Source: VRUE01 sp033856195
Lineage (GTDB): Bacteria > Actinomycetota > Thermoleophilia > Solirubrobacterales > 70-9
Direction of reading: 5' to 3'
DNA length: 64,000 nucleotides
Assembly: GCA_033856195.1 (NCBI GenBank)
Contig: JAWVFL010000030.1
Location: forward strand, 1-64,000
In this document: piece by piece, positions 52,997-61,836 of the stretch
How positions within the stretch are numbered: position 1 is the first letter of the stretch
Layout: every line of letters begins with the position of its first letter
Made by a program: the position numbers and the translations under genes
The notes under the pieces: model-generated
Database searches by the model: none
Seen by the model: the letters and a program-made list of their open reading frames with translations, nothing else
Told to the model about the DNA's origin: nothing

Positions 52997-53997
52997 CGCT
53001 GACGCCGGAGCAGGCGCTCGAGCAGGTGGCGCTGGCCGGAATCCACTGCCTGCGCATCCCCACGCCGTTCGCTGTCGGGCGGGTCAACTGCTACCTGATC
53101 GAGGACGAGCCGCTCACGCTGGTGGACACCGGGCCGAATTCGGGCAAGGCGCTCGACGAGCTGCAATCGCAGCTGGCGGAGCGCGGCCACTCGATCGACG
53201 ACCTCGAACTGCTCGTCATCACCCACCAGCACATCGACCATCTCGGCCTGGCTGAGATCGTCGTGCAGCGCTCCGGCGCGAAAGTAGCCGCGCTCGGCAT
53301 CGCCAGCGAGCGGCTGGCGAACTTCGACGACGACGCCGAGGCCGAGGACCGCTTCGCCGTCGAGCTGATGCTGCGCAACGGCATTCCCGAGGAGGTGACG
53401 GTTGCCTTGCGCAGCGTCTCGCGTAGCTTCCGCGGCTGGGGATCCCACGTCGAGGTGACACATCCGCTCGAGGACGGTCAGTCGCTCGCCTTCCGCGACC
53501 GCACCCTGCAGGCGATCCACCGCCCCGGCCACAGCCCCTCCGACACCGTCTTCTGGGATGAGGAGCGGAGGATCCTGATCGCCGCCGACCACCTGATCGC
53601 CCACATCTCCTCCAACCCGTTGATCAGCCGCCCGCTCGACGGATCCTCCGAGCGCCCGCAAGCGCTAGTCACCTACATCGAGTCGATGCGCAAAACCCGC
53701 AAGATGCCGGCCGAGATCGTCCTCTCCGGCCACGGCGAGCCGGTCGTCGACCACGCCGCCCTGATCGACGACCGCATCGCCAAGCACGAACGTCGCAAGG
53801 AGAAGATCTACAAGCTGATCGCCGAGCAGCCGCGCAGCGGCTTCGACATCGCCCAGGCAATCTGGGGCAACGTCGCCGTCACCCAGGCCTTCCTCACCCT
53901 CTCCGAGGTGATCGGCCACGCCGACCTGCTCGTCAACGAAGGCCGCGTCCGCGAAATTGAAGACGGGGACGTGATCCGCTACGAGGCGGCCAGATAA
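52993..53997 (+). CDS. metallo-beta-lactamase-fold hydrolase with C-terminal winged helix
   Basis: This 334-residue MBL-fold protein has the metal motif THQHIDHLGL (a Q replaces the usual second small residue), GHSPSDTVFW and AADHLIAH. The last 80 residues (KIYKLIAEQPRSGFDIAQAIWG...) form a winged-helix tail like LACTB2-type nucleases/hydrolases. The GTG overlaps the mutase stop (GTGA). The substrate is unknown; RNA or thioester hydrolysis are both precedented. Confidence 0.88.
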   Translation: MTLTPEQALEQVALAGIHCLRIPTPFAVGRVNCYLIEDEPLTLVDTGPNSGKALDELQSQLAERGHSIDDLELLVITHQHIDHLGLAEIVVQRSGAKVAALGIASERLANFDDDAEAEDRFAVELMLRNGIPEEVTVALRSVSRSFRGWGSHVEVTHPLEDGQSLAFRDRTLQAIHRPGHSPSDTVFWDEERRILIAADHLIAHISSNPLISRPLDGSSERPQALVTYIESMRKTRKMPAEIVLSGHGEPVVDHAALIDDRIAKHERRKEKIYKLIAEQPRSGFDIAQAIWGNVAVTQAFLTLSEVIGHADLLVNEGRVREIEDGDVIRYEAAR

Positions 53998-54026
53998 CCG
54001 CCGCTCCGCCAAGGTTGGTCAATAAG

Positions 54027-54092
54027 CAGGACGCGCATCCGATATCGACCCCGCCCTGGTGTGGTCAATGTCGGATGCGCGGCGCCGTCCTG
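54027..54092. repeat. imperfect hairpin in the MBL-lipid kinase gap
   Basis: CAGGAC-GCGCATCCGA and TCGGATGCGC...GTCCTG pair over two blocks (6 and 10 bp, with a 6-base bulge) plus GACC/GGTC nearer the loop. A second small hairpin, GCTGCCGA/TCGGCAGC, is at 54137-54161. There is no T-run. The gap (53998-54169) holds nothing else recognisable. Confidence 0.5.
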
Positions 54093-54169
54093 GCATACGG
54101 GCCATCAATCATTCGCAATAGGCTTGCGCCGCTTGCGCTGCCGAGATCCGAGTTCGGCAGCAGCGTCCG

Positions 54170-55147
54170 ATGACCAGCCGAATTCGCTCCAGAAGCCTCC
54201 GAAGGTCCGCCAAGAAGCGGATGCTGATCATCGTCAATCCCTACGCGACGACGGTCTCGGATCGGCTCAAGAACCTGGTGGTCTACGCGCTGCAGGGGCG
54301 CTACGAGGTCGAAACGATCTTGACCGAGGCGCAGAACCATGCGACCGAGATTGGGCGGGAGGTACGGGATCACGGCTATGACGTGGTCGTCGCCTTCGGT
54401 GGGGACGGGACGCTGAACGAGGTCGTCAACGGGCTCGCCGGAACCGACGTGCCGGTCTCGGTTATCCCGGGCGGCTCGACCAACGTGGTCTGTCGGACGC
54501 TGGGGATCCCGAACGACGTCGTCGACGCGACCGAGCACCTGCTGGCGCTGGTCGACGATTGGCAGCCGCGACGGATCGACCTCGGCAAGGTCGATCACCG
54601 TCACTTCGTCTTCTCTTGCGGGGCCGGGATCGACGCCACCGTGGTCAAGCGAGTCGACGCCCACCCGAGGCTCAAGTCGGCGGCCGGGCCCTACTACTTC
54701 ACCTGGTCGGCGGTCTCCGCCTTCTATCGCTCCTACCTGTACAACCCGGTGCGCCTGCGGGCACAGATCGACGGGGAGACGGTTGAGGGGATAACCGCGC
54801 TGGCCCAGAACTCCGATCCCTTCACCTACTTCGCGAGTCGCCCGGTACGGGTCTGCGAGAACGTCGCGTTCGACGACGGCACGCTGGCGCTCGGCGTGCT
54901 GAAGCGCGCGGCCCAGCGCGATATGCCAACCCTGATCGCACGGATCTTCAGCGAGCAGCGCCCCGCCGCCCGCCATCGCCAGATTCAACACTTCGCCGGT
55001 GTCACCGAGGCCACGATCGCCTCGATTTCCGAGACCAAGGACGGCGTCACCCGCCCCTTCCCCGTCCAGGTTGACGGCGATTACATCGGTGAGCGCACCG
55101 AGATTGAGCTCAGTGTGAACCCGGGCGCGCTGACGATCGTGGCCTGA
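54170..55147 (+). CDS. diacylglycerol kinase-family lipid kinase
   Basis: This 325-residue DAGK/YegS-type kinase phosphorylates a lipid or lipid-like substrate. The ATP motif GGDGTLNEVVNGL is near residue 85, followed by IPGGSTNVVCRTLGIP and FSCGAGIDATVVKRVD. The first 17 residues are basic and a later ATG (54221, MLIIVNPYATT) could be the real start. The end carries the family's LSVNPGALTIV. It is convergent with the methyltransferase. Confidence 0.9.
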   Translation: MTSRIRSRSLRRSAKKRMLIIVNPYATTVSDRLKNLVVYALQGRYEVETILTEAQNHATEIGREVRDHGYDVVVAFGGDGTLNEVVNGLAGTDVPVSVIPGGSTNVVCRTLGIPNDVVDATEHLLALVDDWQPRRIDLGKVDHRHFVFSCGAGIDATVVKRVDAHPRLKSAAGPYYFTWSAVSAFYRSYLYNPVRLRAQIDGETVEGITALAQNSDPFTYFASRPVRVCENVAFDDGTLALGVLKRAAQRDMPTLIARIFSEQRPAARHRQIQHFAGVTEATIASISETKDGVTRPFPVQVDGDYIGERTEIELSVNPGALTIVA

Positions 55148-55169
55148 CCCAGAAGGGGCCGCCGGCGTT

Positions 55170-55940
55170 CTAAGCGCGCCGAGCCAGTCGATCCCGCCCG
55201 TTTCTCAATCTCGTTCGCAGGCGCAGGCTCCTTCTAAGCCGCTCGAGCGATCGCCGCGCCGGCGACGACGATGCCTGGTGGACGAACAGGTCGGGGTGAA
55301 CGAAAGGCAAGACGGTGCCGGTCGGTTCGTAAGGGCTTTGCGCGGCTCTCTCCTCGGTCATGTAGACGATCAGGTTCTGCCGGTACCAGAACTCGACGTT
55401 CGTGTTCAGCCATATCCGTGGCCGCACGACGTCCAAGGCAAGGTAGCCCCGCTCGGCGAAGAGGGCGCTCCAGTAGCCCGGCCACTGCTCGTTCAGGTGG
55501 TTGTTGCCGCCCTGAAATGGGATCGCGGCGGAGAACGCCACGGTGTCACCGAGGCTGGTCAGGTACTCGACGAACGGCCCTGCCGCCTGCTCTGAGAGGT
55601 GCTCGGCTACCTCCAGCGAGGTGACGAGGTCGAACCGGCGGCCCAGCTTCGGGGGCGCCGACAGATCGGCCGCTTCGAAGCAAGCCGGGTCGATACTCAG
55701 CTGCGTCGGGTCAACCCAAGGCCCGTCGATGCCGTGGACGTCATCGACTCCGTGCCCGAGGAACTCCGCCAGCCACGCACCGGTGCCGCACCCCACATCG
55801 ACAACCGAGCTGGGCTCGAACATCTCGCACAAGAGCGGCGCCACGACGGCGGCCGAGCTTCCCGACTGCTCGGCCATGCCCTGGAAGAAAGTCTCCGTAT
55901 AGGTGGAATGCACCGCCGACGGTCCCTGTCTCTCAGCCAA
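55170..55940 (-). CDS. class I SAM-dependent methyltransferase
   Basis: This 256-residue methyltransferase has the SAM motif VVDVGCGTGAWLAEFL near residue 46, an acidic second strand (GIDGPWV) and DLVTSLEVAEHL. The C-terminal 30 residues are very Arg-rich. Clustering with glycosyltransferases suggests methylation of a sugar or lipid-linked glycan. The start appears to be TTG at 55940, overlapping the end of the upstream glycosyltransferase; this is the weakest part of the call. Confidence 0.82.
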   Translation of the reverse strand: MAERQGPSAVHSTYTETFFQGMAEQSGSSAAVVAPLLCEMFEPSSVVDVGCGTGAWLAEFLGHGVDDVHGIDGPWVDPTQLSIDPACFEAADLSAPPKLGRRFDLVTSLEVAEHLSEQAAGPFVEYLTSLGDTVAFSAAIPFQGGNNHLNEQWPGYWSALFAERGYLALDVVRPRIWLNTNVEFWYRQNLIVYMTEERAAQSPYEPTGTVLPFVHPDLFVHQASSSPARRSLERLRRSLRLRTRLRNGRDRLARRA

Positions 55941-57105
55941 CGGGACCCCCGATCGTCGCCCGCCCGGGCTCGACCGGCGCCGCCGGCTCGCCCCCGAGCG
56001 CGCGCATCAGGCGGCCCGCCACCTCGCTCCAGGTGAAGAGCCCCGACCGTTCCTGCGCTGCCGCACCCATCCGCTCTGCAGTCTGTGCATCGGCGAGGCG
56101 CCGCATCGCCGCAAAAAGAGCCTCGTCGTCCCCCGGGTCGACGATCAGGCCGCCGTCCCCGATCAGGTACTCCGATCCGCCGGCGCTGGTGCCGATGCTC
56201 GGCAGCCCGGCGGACGCGGCCTCGACGTAGGCGATCGCCGACGCCTCCGAGTGCGAAGGCATGACGAAGCAGGTGGCCTCGGCGAAGAGCCGCTCCAGAT
56301 GTTCGTGCTGGGTGGGAACGTCGAGTCGCAGGACGCCGTGCCCAGTCACCCCCGCCTGCGACAGCGGGGGGTGGCCGCCGACCAGGTCGAGGCGGGCCGC
56401 AGGCAGTTGCTCGTGCAGGCGGGCGAAGGCGCGCAGCACGCCGCTGCCGTTCTTTCGCTCCCAATCCAGGCCGACGAAGAGGAAGCGTGGCTCGCTCCAA
56501 TCCCTCTGCGTAACCGGGGCGGCGTGATTGCAGCCGATCCCGATCACGTGAACCTTCTGCGGCGGAATGCCGTAGTCGTTCAGCACCGATTCGGCCGCCC
56601 AGGGACTGGTCACGCAGCAGGCAACAGCCTGCTCATAGGCGCGACGCTGGCGGGCCATGCGCGAGTCGAAGGAACGACGGGTGAGAAGGCCCCATCCGGT
56701 GTAGGGATGGGACCTGGTCTGCGGGATCGTCATGTCCTCGTAGGTGGCCACCGGGGCGCTGCTGCGCAGCGTGTAGCCGGTGCCGATCTGGATGATCCCG
56801 TCGAGCCGGCCGGCCCGTCGCAGTGCCTTCGGCGCCGCCCAGCTGTTGACTTGCGCGACACTGGCGGAGGCCCGCGCGGCGGCGCGCGCCTGCTGCACCG
56901 CTGCCCTGAGATCCCGCTGTGGGCGCACGTAGGCGGCCGCGACCGCGTTTGAGCTGACCGCAAGCAGCGGCGCCGGTGGCTCGACCCGAACCGGCACGGC
57001 CTCGACTCCAGCGGCCTCGAGGGCGCCCATCAAGCCAGAGGGAATGCCCGACCAGGTCGCCTTGTGGCTTGGATCCCCCGGGAAAGCGATGCCGATCCGC
57101 GTCAT
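55933..57105 (-). CDS. GT4-type glycosyltransferase
   Basis: This 390-residue GT-B enzyme has an N-terminal domain starting RIGIAFPGDPSHKATWSGI and a C-terminal nucleotide-sugar domain with PRFLFVGLDWERKNG, and FVMPSHSEASAIAYVEAASAGLPSIGT (the E-x7-E motif). It probably adds a sugar in surface polysaccharide synthesis. It overlaps the methyltransferase and follows a GT2 gene by 27 bases. Confidence 0.88.
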   Translation of the reverse strand: MTRIGIAFPGDPSHKATWSGIPSGLMGALEAAGVEAVPVRVEPPAPLLAVSSNAVAAAYVRPQRDLRAAVQQARAAARASASVAQVNSWAAPKALRRAGRLDGIIQIGTGYTLRSSAPVATYEDMTIPQTRSHPYTGWGLLTRRSFDSRMARQRRAYEQAVACCVTSPWAAESVLNDYGIPPQKVHVIGIGCNHAAPVTQRDWSEPRFLFVGLDWERKNGSGVLRAFARLHEQLPAARLDLVGGHPPLSQAGVTGHGVLRLDVPTQHEHLERLFAEATCFVMPSHSEASAIAYVEAASAGLPSIGTSAGGSEYLIGDGGLIVDPGDDEALFAAMRRLADAQTAERMGAAAQERSGLFTWSEVAGRLMRALGGEPAAPVEPGRATIGGPVG

Positions 57106-57132
57106 CGCAAAATCAAACGTCGGTCACGTGAC

Positions 57133-58065
57133 TCAGCTTCCGAATGGCGCATCGCCGTGGATCACCGTGCTCAACGCGGCGCTGGCGCCAAGCCGCTGCG
57201 GGCTCTGCCGCCGTCCGCGCAGCGAGTAGAGGCCGACCCGCAAGGCGTAGCGCAATCCCATTGCCCAGCGATAGTCCGCCGCCGCGTCGGGGAAGTTCTT
57301 ACGGGCAAATTGCATGCGGGCATAGGCGGCTTGCGCCTCGAGCTCGGCGCTGCCGCGCCGGTCGTCCTCGAAATGGCAGATCGTCATCTGCGGCATGTGG
57401 ACGATCTCCCAGCCGGCGCGCTTGAGGCGCCAGCAGAGGTCAGTCTCCTCCGAGTAGAGGAAGAAGCGCTCGTCGAAGGGGCCGACGTCCTCGAGGGCTG
57501 CCTGGCGGACGAGCATGAAGGAGCCCGAGGTCCAGTCGCACGGGCGCTGCCGCTCGTACTCACGCGGATCGAGCTCGCGCTCGCCGAGGAACCGCCTGGC
57601 GCCTGGAATGCGCTCGACGCCGAGCGCTTCTCCAAGCATGTGCAGCGCCGAGGGGAAGCGCCTGATGCTGAGCGCCAGCGAGCCGTCGGCGCGCAGCTGC
57701 CTGGCGCCTGCCAGTCCCACCCGCGGCTGGCGGTCGAGCTCGGCAACCAGCCCGGCGAGGTCCCCCTCGAGGACCTCGGTGTCGGGATTGATGAAGAGCA
57801 GGTAGCGGGCCTCGGCGATCTCCAGGCCGCGGTTGTTGGCGTGGCCGAAGCCCCGGTTCTCGCAGCGCACGATGCGCACCTCGGGAAAGCGCTCGGCGAC
57901 GTACGCAGCGGAGTCGTCATCCCCGTTGTCGACGAGCACCACGTCGAGATCGATCTCGCCCGCATGCGCGTAGAGGCTGCTCAGCGCGGTATCGAGCCAG
58001 CGCTTGCCGTTGTGGGAAACGACGATGGCGCAAACGTCATGCATCGCCACGTCCTCCGCACTCAC
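57133..58065 (-). CDS. GT2-type glycosyltransferase
   Basis: This 310-residue GT-A enzyme has CAIVVSHNGKRWLDTALSSL, VVLVDNGDDDS, the metal motif INPDTEVLEGD (DxD-like) and WTSGSFMLVRQAAL with FFLYSEETDLCWRLK. These are the signatures of rhamnosyltransferase-like GT2 proteins. GTG at 58065 or an ATG seven codons later may start it. It diverges from the acyltransferase at 58169. Confidence 0.9.
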   Translation of the reverse strand: MSAEDVAMHDVCAIVVSHNGKRWLDTALSSLYAHAGEIDLDVVLVDNGDDDSAAYVAERFPEVRIVRCENRGFGHANNRGLEIAEARYLLFINPDTEVLEGDLAGLVAELDRQPRVGLAGARQLRADGSLALSIRRFPSALHMLGEALGVERIPGARRFLGERELDPREYERQRPCDWTSGSFMLVRQAALEDVGPFDERFFLYSEETDLCWRLKRAGWEIVHMPQMTICHFEDDRRGSAELEAQAAYARMQFARKNFPDAAADYRWAMGLRYALRVGLYSLRGRRQSPQRLGASAALSTVIHGDAPFGS

Positions 58066-58168
58066 ACATATATGGACAACGGTCCCCCCCGCGCCGAGCT
58101 TGCGGCTCCCCCATCGTCGCTACCATGCCGCCGGTCATCGAGCGGACGGGCAACAGCGGGAGGATCGG

Positions 58169-58738
58169 GTGATGGGCGGCGGCGCGCTGCAGCCATCCGA
58201 CCGTGCCCCCGGCCTGCTGCTCGGCGCTGGAGTCGAGATCGGCGAGAACGTCCTGATCGGCGGCAACGTCGTGATCCACGCCGGAGTCAGGATCGGCGAC
58301 GGCGCCCGGGTCGGCGATCACGCCCAGATCCGCGACGGCGCCCTCCTCGGCGTCGGCGCCACGGTCGGCAGCCTCAGCTCGGTCGATCCCGAGGTCAGGA
58401 TCGGCGACCGGGCCAGCGTGCAGGCGCGCTGCTACCTCTCGGCCGGCACGGTGGTCGAGGAGGACGCCTTCATCGGGCCCGGCGTCACCCTGGCCAACGA
58501 CAACACGATGGATCGCCATCCGCCCAAGATGAGCCTCGAAGGCCCGCTGCTGCGTCGCGCCTGCCGGGTCGGCGCCGGCGTCGTCGTCTGCCCGGCGATC
58601 GAGATCGGCGAAGAGGCCTTCGTCGCCGCGGGGGCCGTGGTGACCGCCAACGTCGGCGCACGCAGCGTCGTCATGGGGGTGCCAGCCCGCGCGGTGCGCG
58701 AGGTGCCCGACGAGGACCTGCTCGAGCGCTGGCGCTGA
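58169..58738 (+). CDS. left-handed beta-helix acyltransferase
   Basis: This protein of about 189 residues consists of hexapeptide repeats ([LIV]-G-x-x-x-x) from residue 20 to 150 (VEIGENVLIGGNVVIHAGVRIGD and so on). It is closed by the loop LANDNTMDRHPP and VVMGVPARAVREV, like WbpD/WlbB-type sugar N-acetyltransferases. A GGGAGG lies six bases before a GTG (58169) that is directly followed by an ATG; either may start. It likely acetylates the amino-sugar made by the DegT aminotransferase downstream. Confidence 0.88.
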   Translation: MMGGGALQPSDRAPGLLLGAGVEIGENVLIGGNVVIHAGVRIGDGARVGDHAQIRDGALLGVGATVGSLSSVDPEVRIGDRASVQARCYLSAGTVVEEDAFIGPGVTLANDNTMDRHPPKMSLEGPLLRRACRVGAGVVVCPAIEIGEEAFVAAGAVVTANVGARSVVMGVPARAVREVPDEDLLERWR

Positions 58739-58802
58739 CCGCGCCGCGCACCCGCACTTAGCTCAGACGCAAGCTTTCACGGTCTTCGGCCGTTGGATTT
58801 GC

Positions 58803-59462
58803 ATGGCTGTCCTGAGCGAGCCGACCAACAGTGCCAGCACCGCAGATGCGGAACTCTGCGTGATCCTCTGCGCGGACAGCTCGGCGATGCGCCGCCGCAT
58901 CGTCTACGCGCTGACCGAGCACGACCTGCAGGTCTCGCTGACCGAGATGGACGATCCGCAGCAGCTCTGTGAGCTCGACCACCTCGATCAGGATTCGATC
59001 GTCGTCTTCGCCTGCGATGTCGACCTGCCGCGCGAGATGGCCGCGCTGCGGCGCCTGCGGCGCGAACTGCGCGAGCCGGCAGTCGTCGCGGTCTCACCGA
59101 TGGCCACCGGCACGGGCGTGCGCCGCGCCCTCGATGCCGGCGCCGACGGGATTGTCTTCGAGTCGGAGCTGGAGTCAACCCTGGCGGTCGCCGTGCGCGC
59201 GGTGGCAAGCGGCCAGTCGGTAGTCCCACGCAAGCTCCGCGCCAGCGTCGAGCGACCCGCCTTCTCCCATCGCGAGCGCCAGGTGCTCTCCTTCGTCTCG
59301 CGCGGTCTCACCAACGCCCAGATCGCCGAGCAGCTCTTCCTCTCCGAGAGCACGATCAAGAGCCACCTCTCTTCGGCCTTCTCCAAGTTCGGCGTGCGCT
59401 CGCGCAAGGAGGCCGCCGCACTCTTCCTCGAGCTTGAACAAACGAAAGGGTTGCCCGCATGA
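58803..59462 (+). CDS. LuxR-family regulator with degenerate receiver domain
   Basis: The C-terminal LuxR/GerE domain (about 150-215; FSHRERQVLSFVSRGLTNAQIAEQLFLSESTIKSHLSSAF) is complete. The N-terminal 130 residues look like a receiver: an Asp remains in FACDVD, but the conserved Lys in GAxGYLLK is replaced (GADGIVFES) and the Thr/Ser switch is unclear. Phosphorylation-independent control is likely. It overlaps the aminotransferase gene by four bases, suggesting it regulates the polysaccharide locus. Confidence 0.88.
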   Translation: MAVLSEPTNSASTADAELCVILCADSSAMRRRIVYALTEHDLQVSLTEMDDPQQLCELDHLDQDSIVVFACDVDLPREMAALRRLRRELREPAVVAVSPMATGTGVRRALDAGADGIVFESELESTLAVAVRAVASGQSVVPRKLRASVERPAFSHRERQVLSFVSRGLTNAQIAEQLFLSESTIKSHLSSAFSKFGVRSRKEAAALFLELEQTKGLPA

Positions 59463-60628
59463 CCACCGCGACCGAGCCGAACACCGCGCTGCCGCAGGCG
59501 GCAACCGAGGGGCGCCGCGTTCCCTTCATCCGCCTCGACGCCGCCCATCCCGAGCTGATGGCCGAGCTGCTCGAGGTGGTCGAGCGGGTCGCCCATGACG
59601 CCGCCTTCACGCTCGGTCCCGAGGTCGAGGACTTCGAGCGAAACTTCGCCGCCTACTGCGAGAGCGAGGAGGCGATCGGCGTCTCTTCGGGAACGATGGC
59701 GCTGGAGCTGGCGCTGCGCGCGCTCGGCATCGGCCCGGGAGACGAGGTCATCGTGCCGACCTACACCTTCATCGCCACCGCCGAGGCGGTCAGCACAGTC
59801 GGCGCGACCCCCGTCCTGGTCGACATCGACCCCGATTCAGCCACGATTACGGCGGAGATCGTCGAGCAAGCGCTGAGCGCCCGCACCCGCTGCGTCATCC
59901 CCGTCCACCTCTTCGGCCGCACCGTCGAGATGGACCCGATCCTCGAGCTCTGCCGCCCCCGTGGCATCGCCGTGATCGAGGACGCCTGCCAGGCCCACGG
60001 CGCCCGCTACCGCGGCCGCCGCGTCGGCTCGCTCGCCGACGCGGGCTGCTTCAGCTTCTATCCGACCAAGAACCTCGGCGGCTGGGGCGACGGCGGCGCC
60101 TTGGTCACCAACAACTCCGAGATCGCCGAGAAGGTGCGCCTGCTGCGCTCGCACGGCGAGTCGCCTCGTCACAACCACCAGCTGGTCACCGGCACGCACC
60201 GGCTCGACGCGCTGCAGGCGGCGATCCTCGACGTCAAGCTGCGCCACCTCGACGACTGGAACGAGAGCCGCCGGCGGGCCGCCGCAACCTTCGCCGAGTC
60301 ACTTGCCGGCAGCGACGTAGTGCTTCCCGAGCCGGCCGCCGAAAACGGCGATCATGTCTACCACCTCTTCGTCGTCACCACGCCGCAGCGCGACGCGCTG
60401 CGCGACCACCTCGACGCAGAGGGCGTCGCCAGCGCGATCCACTACCCCACCCCGGTCCACCTCCAACCCGCTTACGCCGATCTCGGCCTCGGGCTCGGCT
60501 CGCTTCCCGTAGCCGAGCGGCTGGCGAGCGAATCCTGCTCGCTGCCGATCTTCCCGGCGATCGAGGACTGGCACATTGCCGAGACCGCCGCGGCCGTACA
60601 GAGCTTTGGCGCAGCCGGCAACAGCTGA
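59459..60628 (+). CDS. DegT/DnrJ/EryC1-family sugar aminotransferase
   Basis: This 389-residue PLP enzyme transfers an amino group to a keto-sugar nucleotide. It has SSGTMALELALRALGIGPGDEVIVP, IEDACQAHGARYRGRRVG and the PLP lysine in FSFYPTKNLGGWGDGG. With the beta-helix acyltransferase upstream it would give an N-acetylated amino-deoxysugar. The ATG overlaps the LuxR stop (ATGA). Confidence 0.94.
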   Translation: MTTATEPNTALPQAATEGRRVPFIRLDAAHPELMAELLEVVERVAHDAAFTLGPEVEDFERNFAAYCESEEAIGVSSGTMALELALRALGIGPGDEVIVPTYTFIATAEAVSTVGATPVLVDIDPDSATITAEIVEQALSARTRCVIPVHLFGRTVEMDPILELCRPRGIAVIEDACQAHGARYRGRRVGSLADAGCFSFYPTKNLGGWGDGGALVTNNSEIAEKVRLLRSHGESPRHNHQLVTGTHRLDALQAAILDVKLRHLDDWNESRRRAAATFAESLAGSDVVLPEPAAENGDHVYHLFVVTTPQRDALRDHLDAEGVASAIHYPTPVHLQPAYADLGLGLGSLPVAERLASESCSLPIFPAIEDWHIAETAAAVQSFGAAGNS

Positions 60629-60656
60629 ACGGCAGGCGCCGAGCGGGCGCCAGGGC

Positions 60657-61835
60657 TTGAGAATCTGCATGGTCCACTACTCGGACTTTGAGGTTGACTC
60701 GCGCATCCAGCGCCAAGCCCGGGCACTGGCCGAACGCGGCGATCGGGTCGACTGCGTCTGCCTCAACGACGACGCCGAGCTAAGCGTCGGCAGCGGCCGC
60801 ATCGCCCTGCACCGCGCTGCCGCGAGCAAGCCGCGCGGCGGCGCCCGTGCCTATCTCGAGGGCAACGCGCGCTTCCTCGCCGGAGCCGCGCGCAAGGTCA
60901 GCGCCCTCGACCGCAGCGGTCGCTTCGACCTGATCGAGATCCACAACATGCCCGACGCGCTGGTCTTTGCCGCCCTGTGGCCGAAGCTGCGTGGCGTGCC
61001 ACTGATGCTCAACTTCCACGACACCTTCCCCGAGCTCTTCGCCACACTCTTCGATCGCTCGCCGGGTCATCCGTTGGTGCGCCTGATCCGCGCCGAGGAG
61101 CGGCTCAGCGCCGCCCTTGCCGACGGCCACATCTTCGTCACCGAGGAGGCCCGCGAGCTGCTGCGCGATCGTGGCATCGACGCCAAGAACAGCCAAGTCG
61201 TGATGAACACACCCGACGAGCGGGTCTTCGGCGAGCGGCGCGAGGCAGGCGCCCCGCCCAGCGAGGACGAGCTGCGCGTCGTCTACCACGGCGGCCTGGC
61301 CGATCGCTTCGGTGTGGAGACCTTGGTGCGGGCCGTGTCACTGCTGCGCAACCGTGACCAGGAGATCTCCCTCGACGTCTACGGCTCCGACGCCGAAGCC
61401 GCCCGACAACTGGCCTCCTTTGCGGCCGCAGTTGCACCCGAGGGCGTGCGCATCGCTCCCCAGCCGACGCCGGTGGAGGAGATTCCGGCGCGACTCGCGC
61501 AGGCGCATCTCGGCGTGGTGCCGACGCTTCGCGACGGCTTCACCGAGCTGTTGCTGCCGGTCAAGCTGCTCGAGTACGTGCACATGGGCTTGCCCGTCGT
61601 CGCCTCCCGCCTGCCCGTGATCGAGCGCTATTTCGGCGATGACCTATTGCTGGCCGAGCCTGGCGACGCGGCTTCGATCGCCGCCGCGATCGAAGGCGTG
61701 CGAGTCGATCCGGTCGCGGCGAGGACCCGGGCCGAGCGCGCCTCCAAGCGCCTAGCGAAGATCGAGTGGCGCCAGCAGCGCCAGGGCTACTTCGACCTGG
61801 TCGACGGACTGGTCGCCGGCGCGCGGAGCCACTGA
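60657..61835 (+). CDS. GT4-type glycosyltransferase
   Basis: This GT-B glycosyltransferase of about 392 residues begins LRICMVHYSDFEVDSRIQRQA. It has a middle acceptor domain and a C-terminal donor domain with LRVVYHGGLADRFGVETLV and GFTELLLPVKLLEYVHMGLPVVAS. The TTG at 60657 or ATG at 60669 is favoured over an ATG at 60576 that would overlap the aminotransferase by over 50 bases. It is tightly packed with the next gene. Confidence 0.88.
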   Translation: MRICMVHYSDFEVDSRIQRQARALAERGDRVDCVCLNDDAELSVGSGRIALHRAAASKPRGGARAYLEGNARFLAGAARKVSALDRSGRFDLIEIHNMPDALVFAALWPKLRGVPLMLNFHDTFPELFATLFDRSPGHPLVRLIRAEERLSAALADGHIFVTEEARELLRDRGIDAKNSQVVMNTPDERVFGERREAGAPPSEDELRVVYHGGLADRFGVETLVRAVSLLRNRDQEISLDVYGSDAEAARQLASFAAAVAPEGVRIAPQPTPVEEIPARLAQAHLGVVPTLRDGFTELLLPVKLLEYVHMGLPVVASRLPVIERYFGDDLLLAEPGDAASIAAAIEGVRVDPVAARTRAERASKRLAKIEWRQQRQGYFDLVDGLVAGARSH

Positions 61836-61836
61836 G

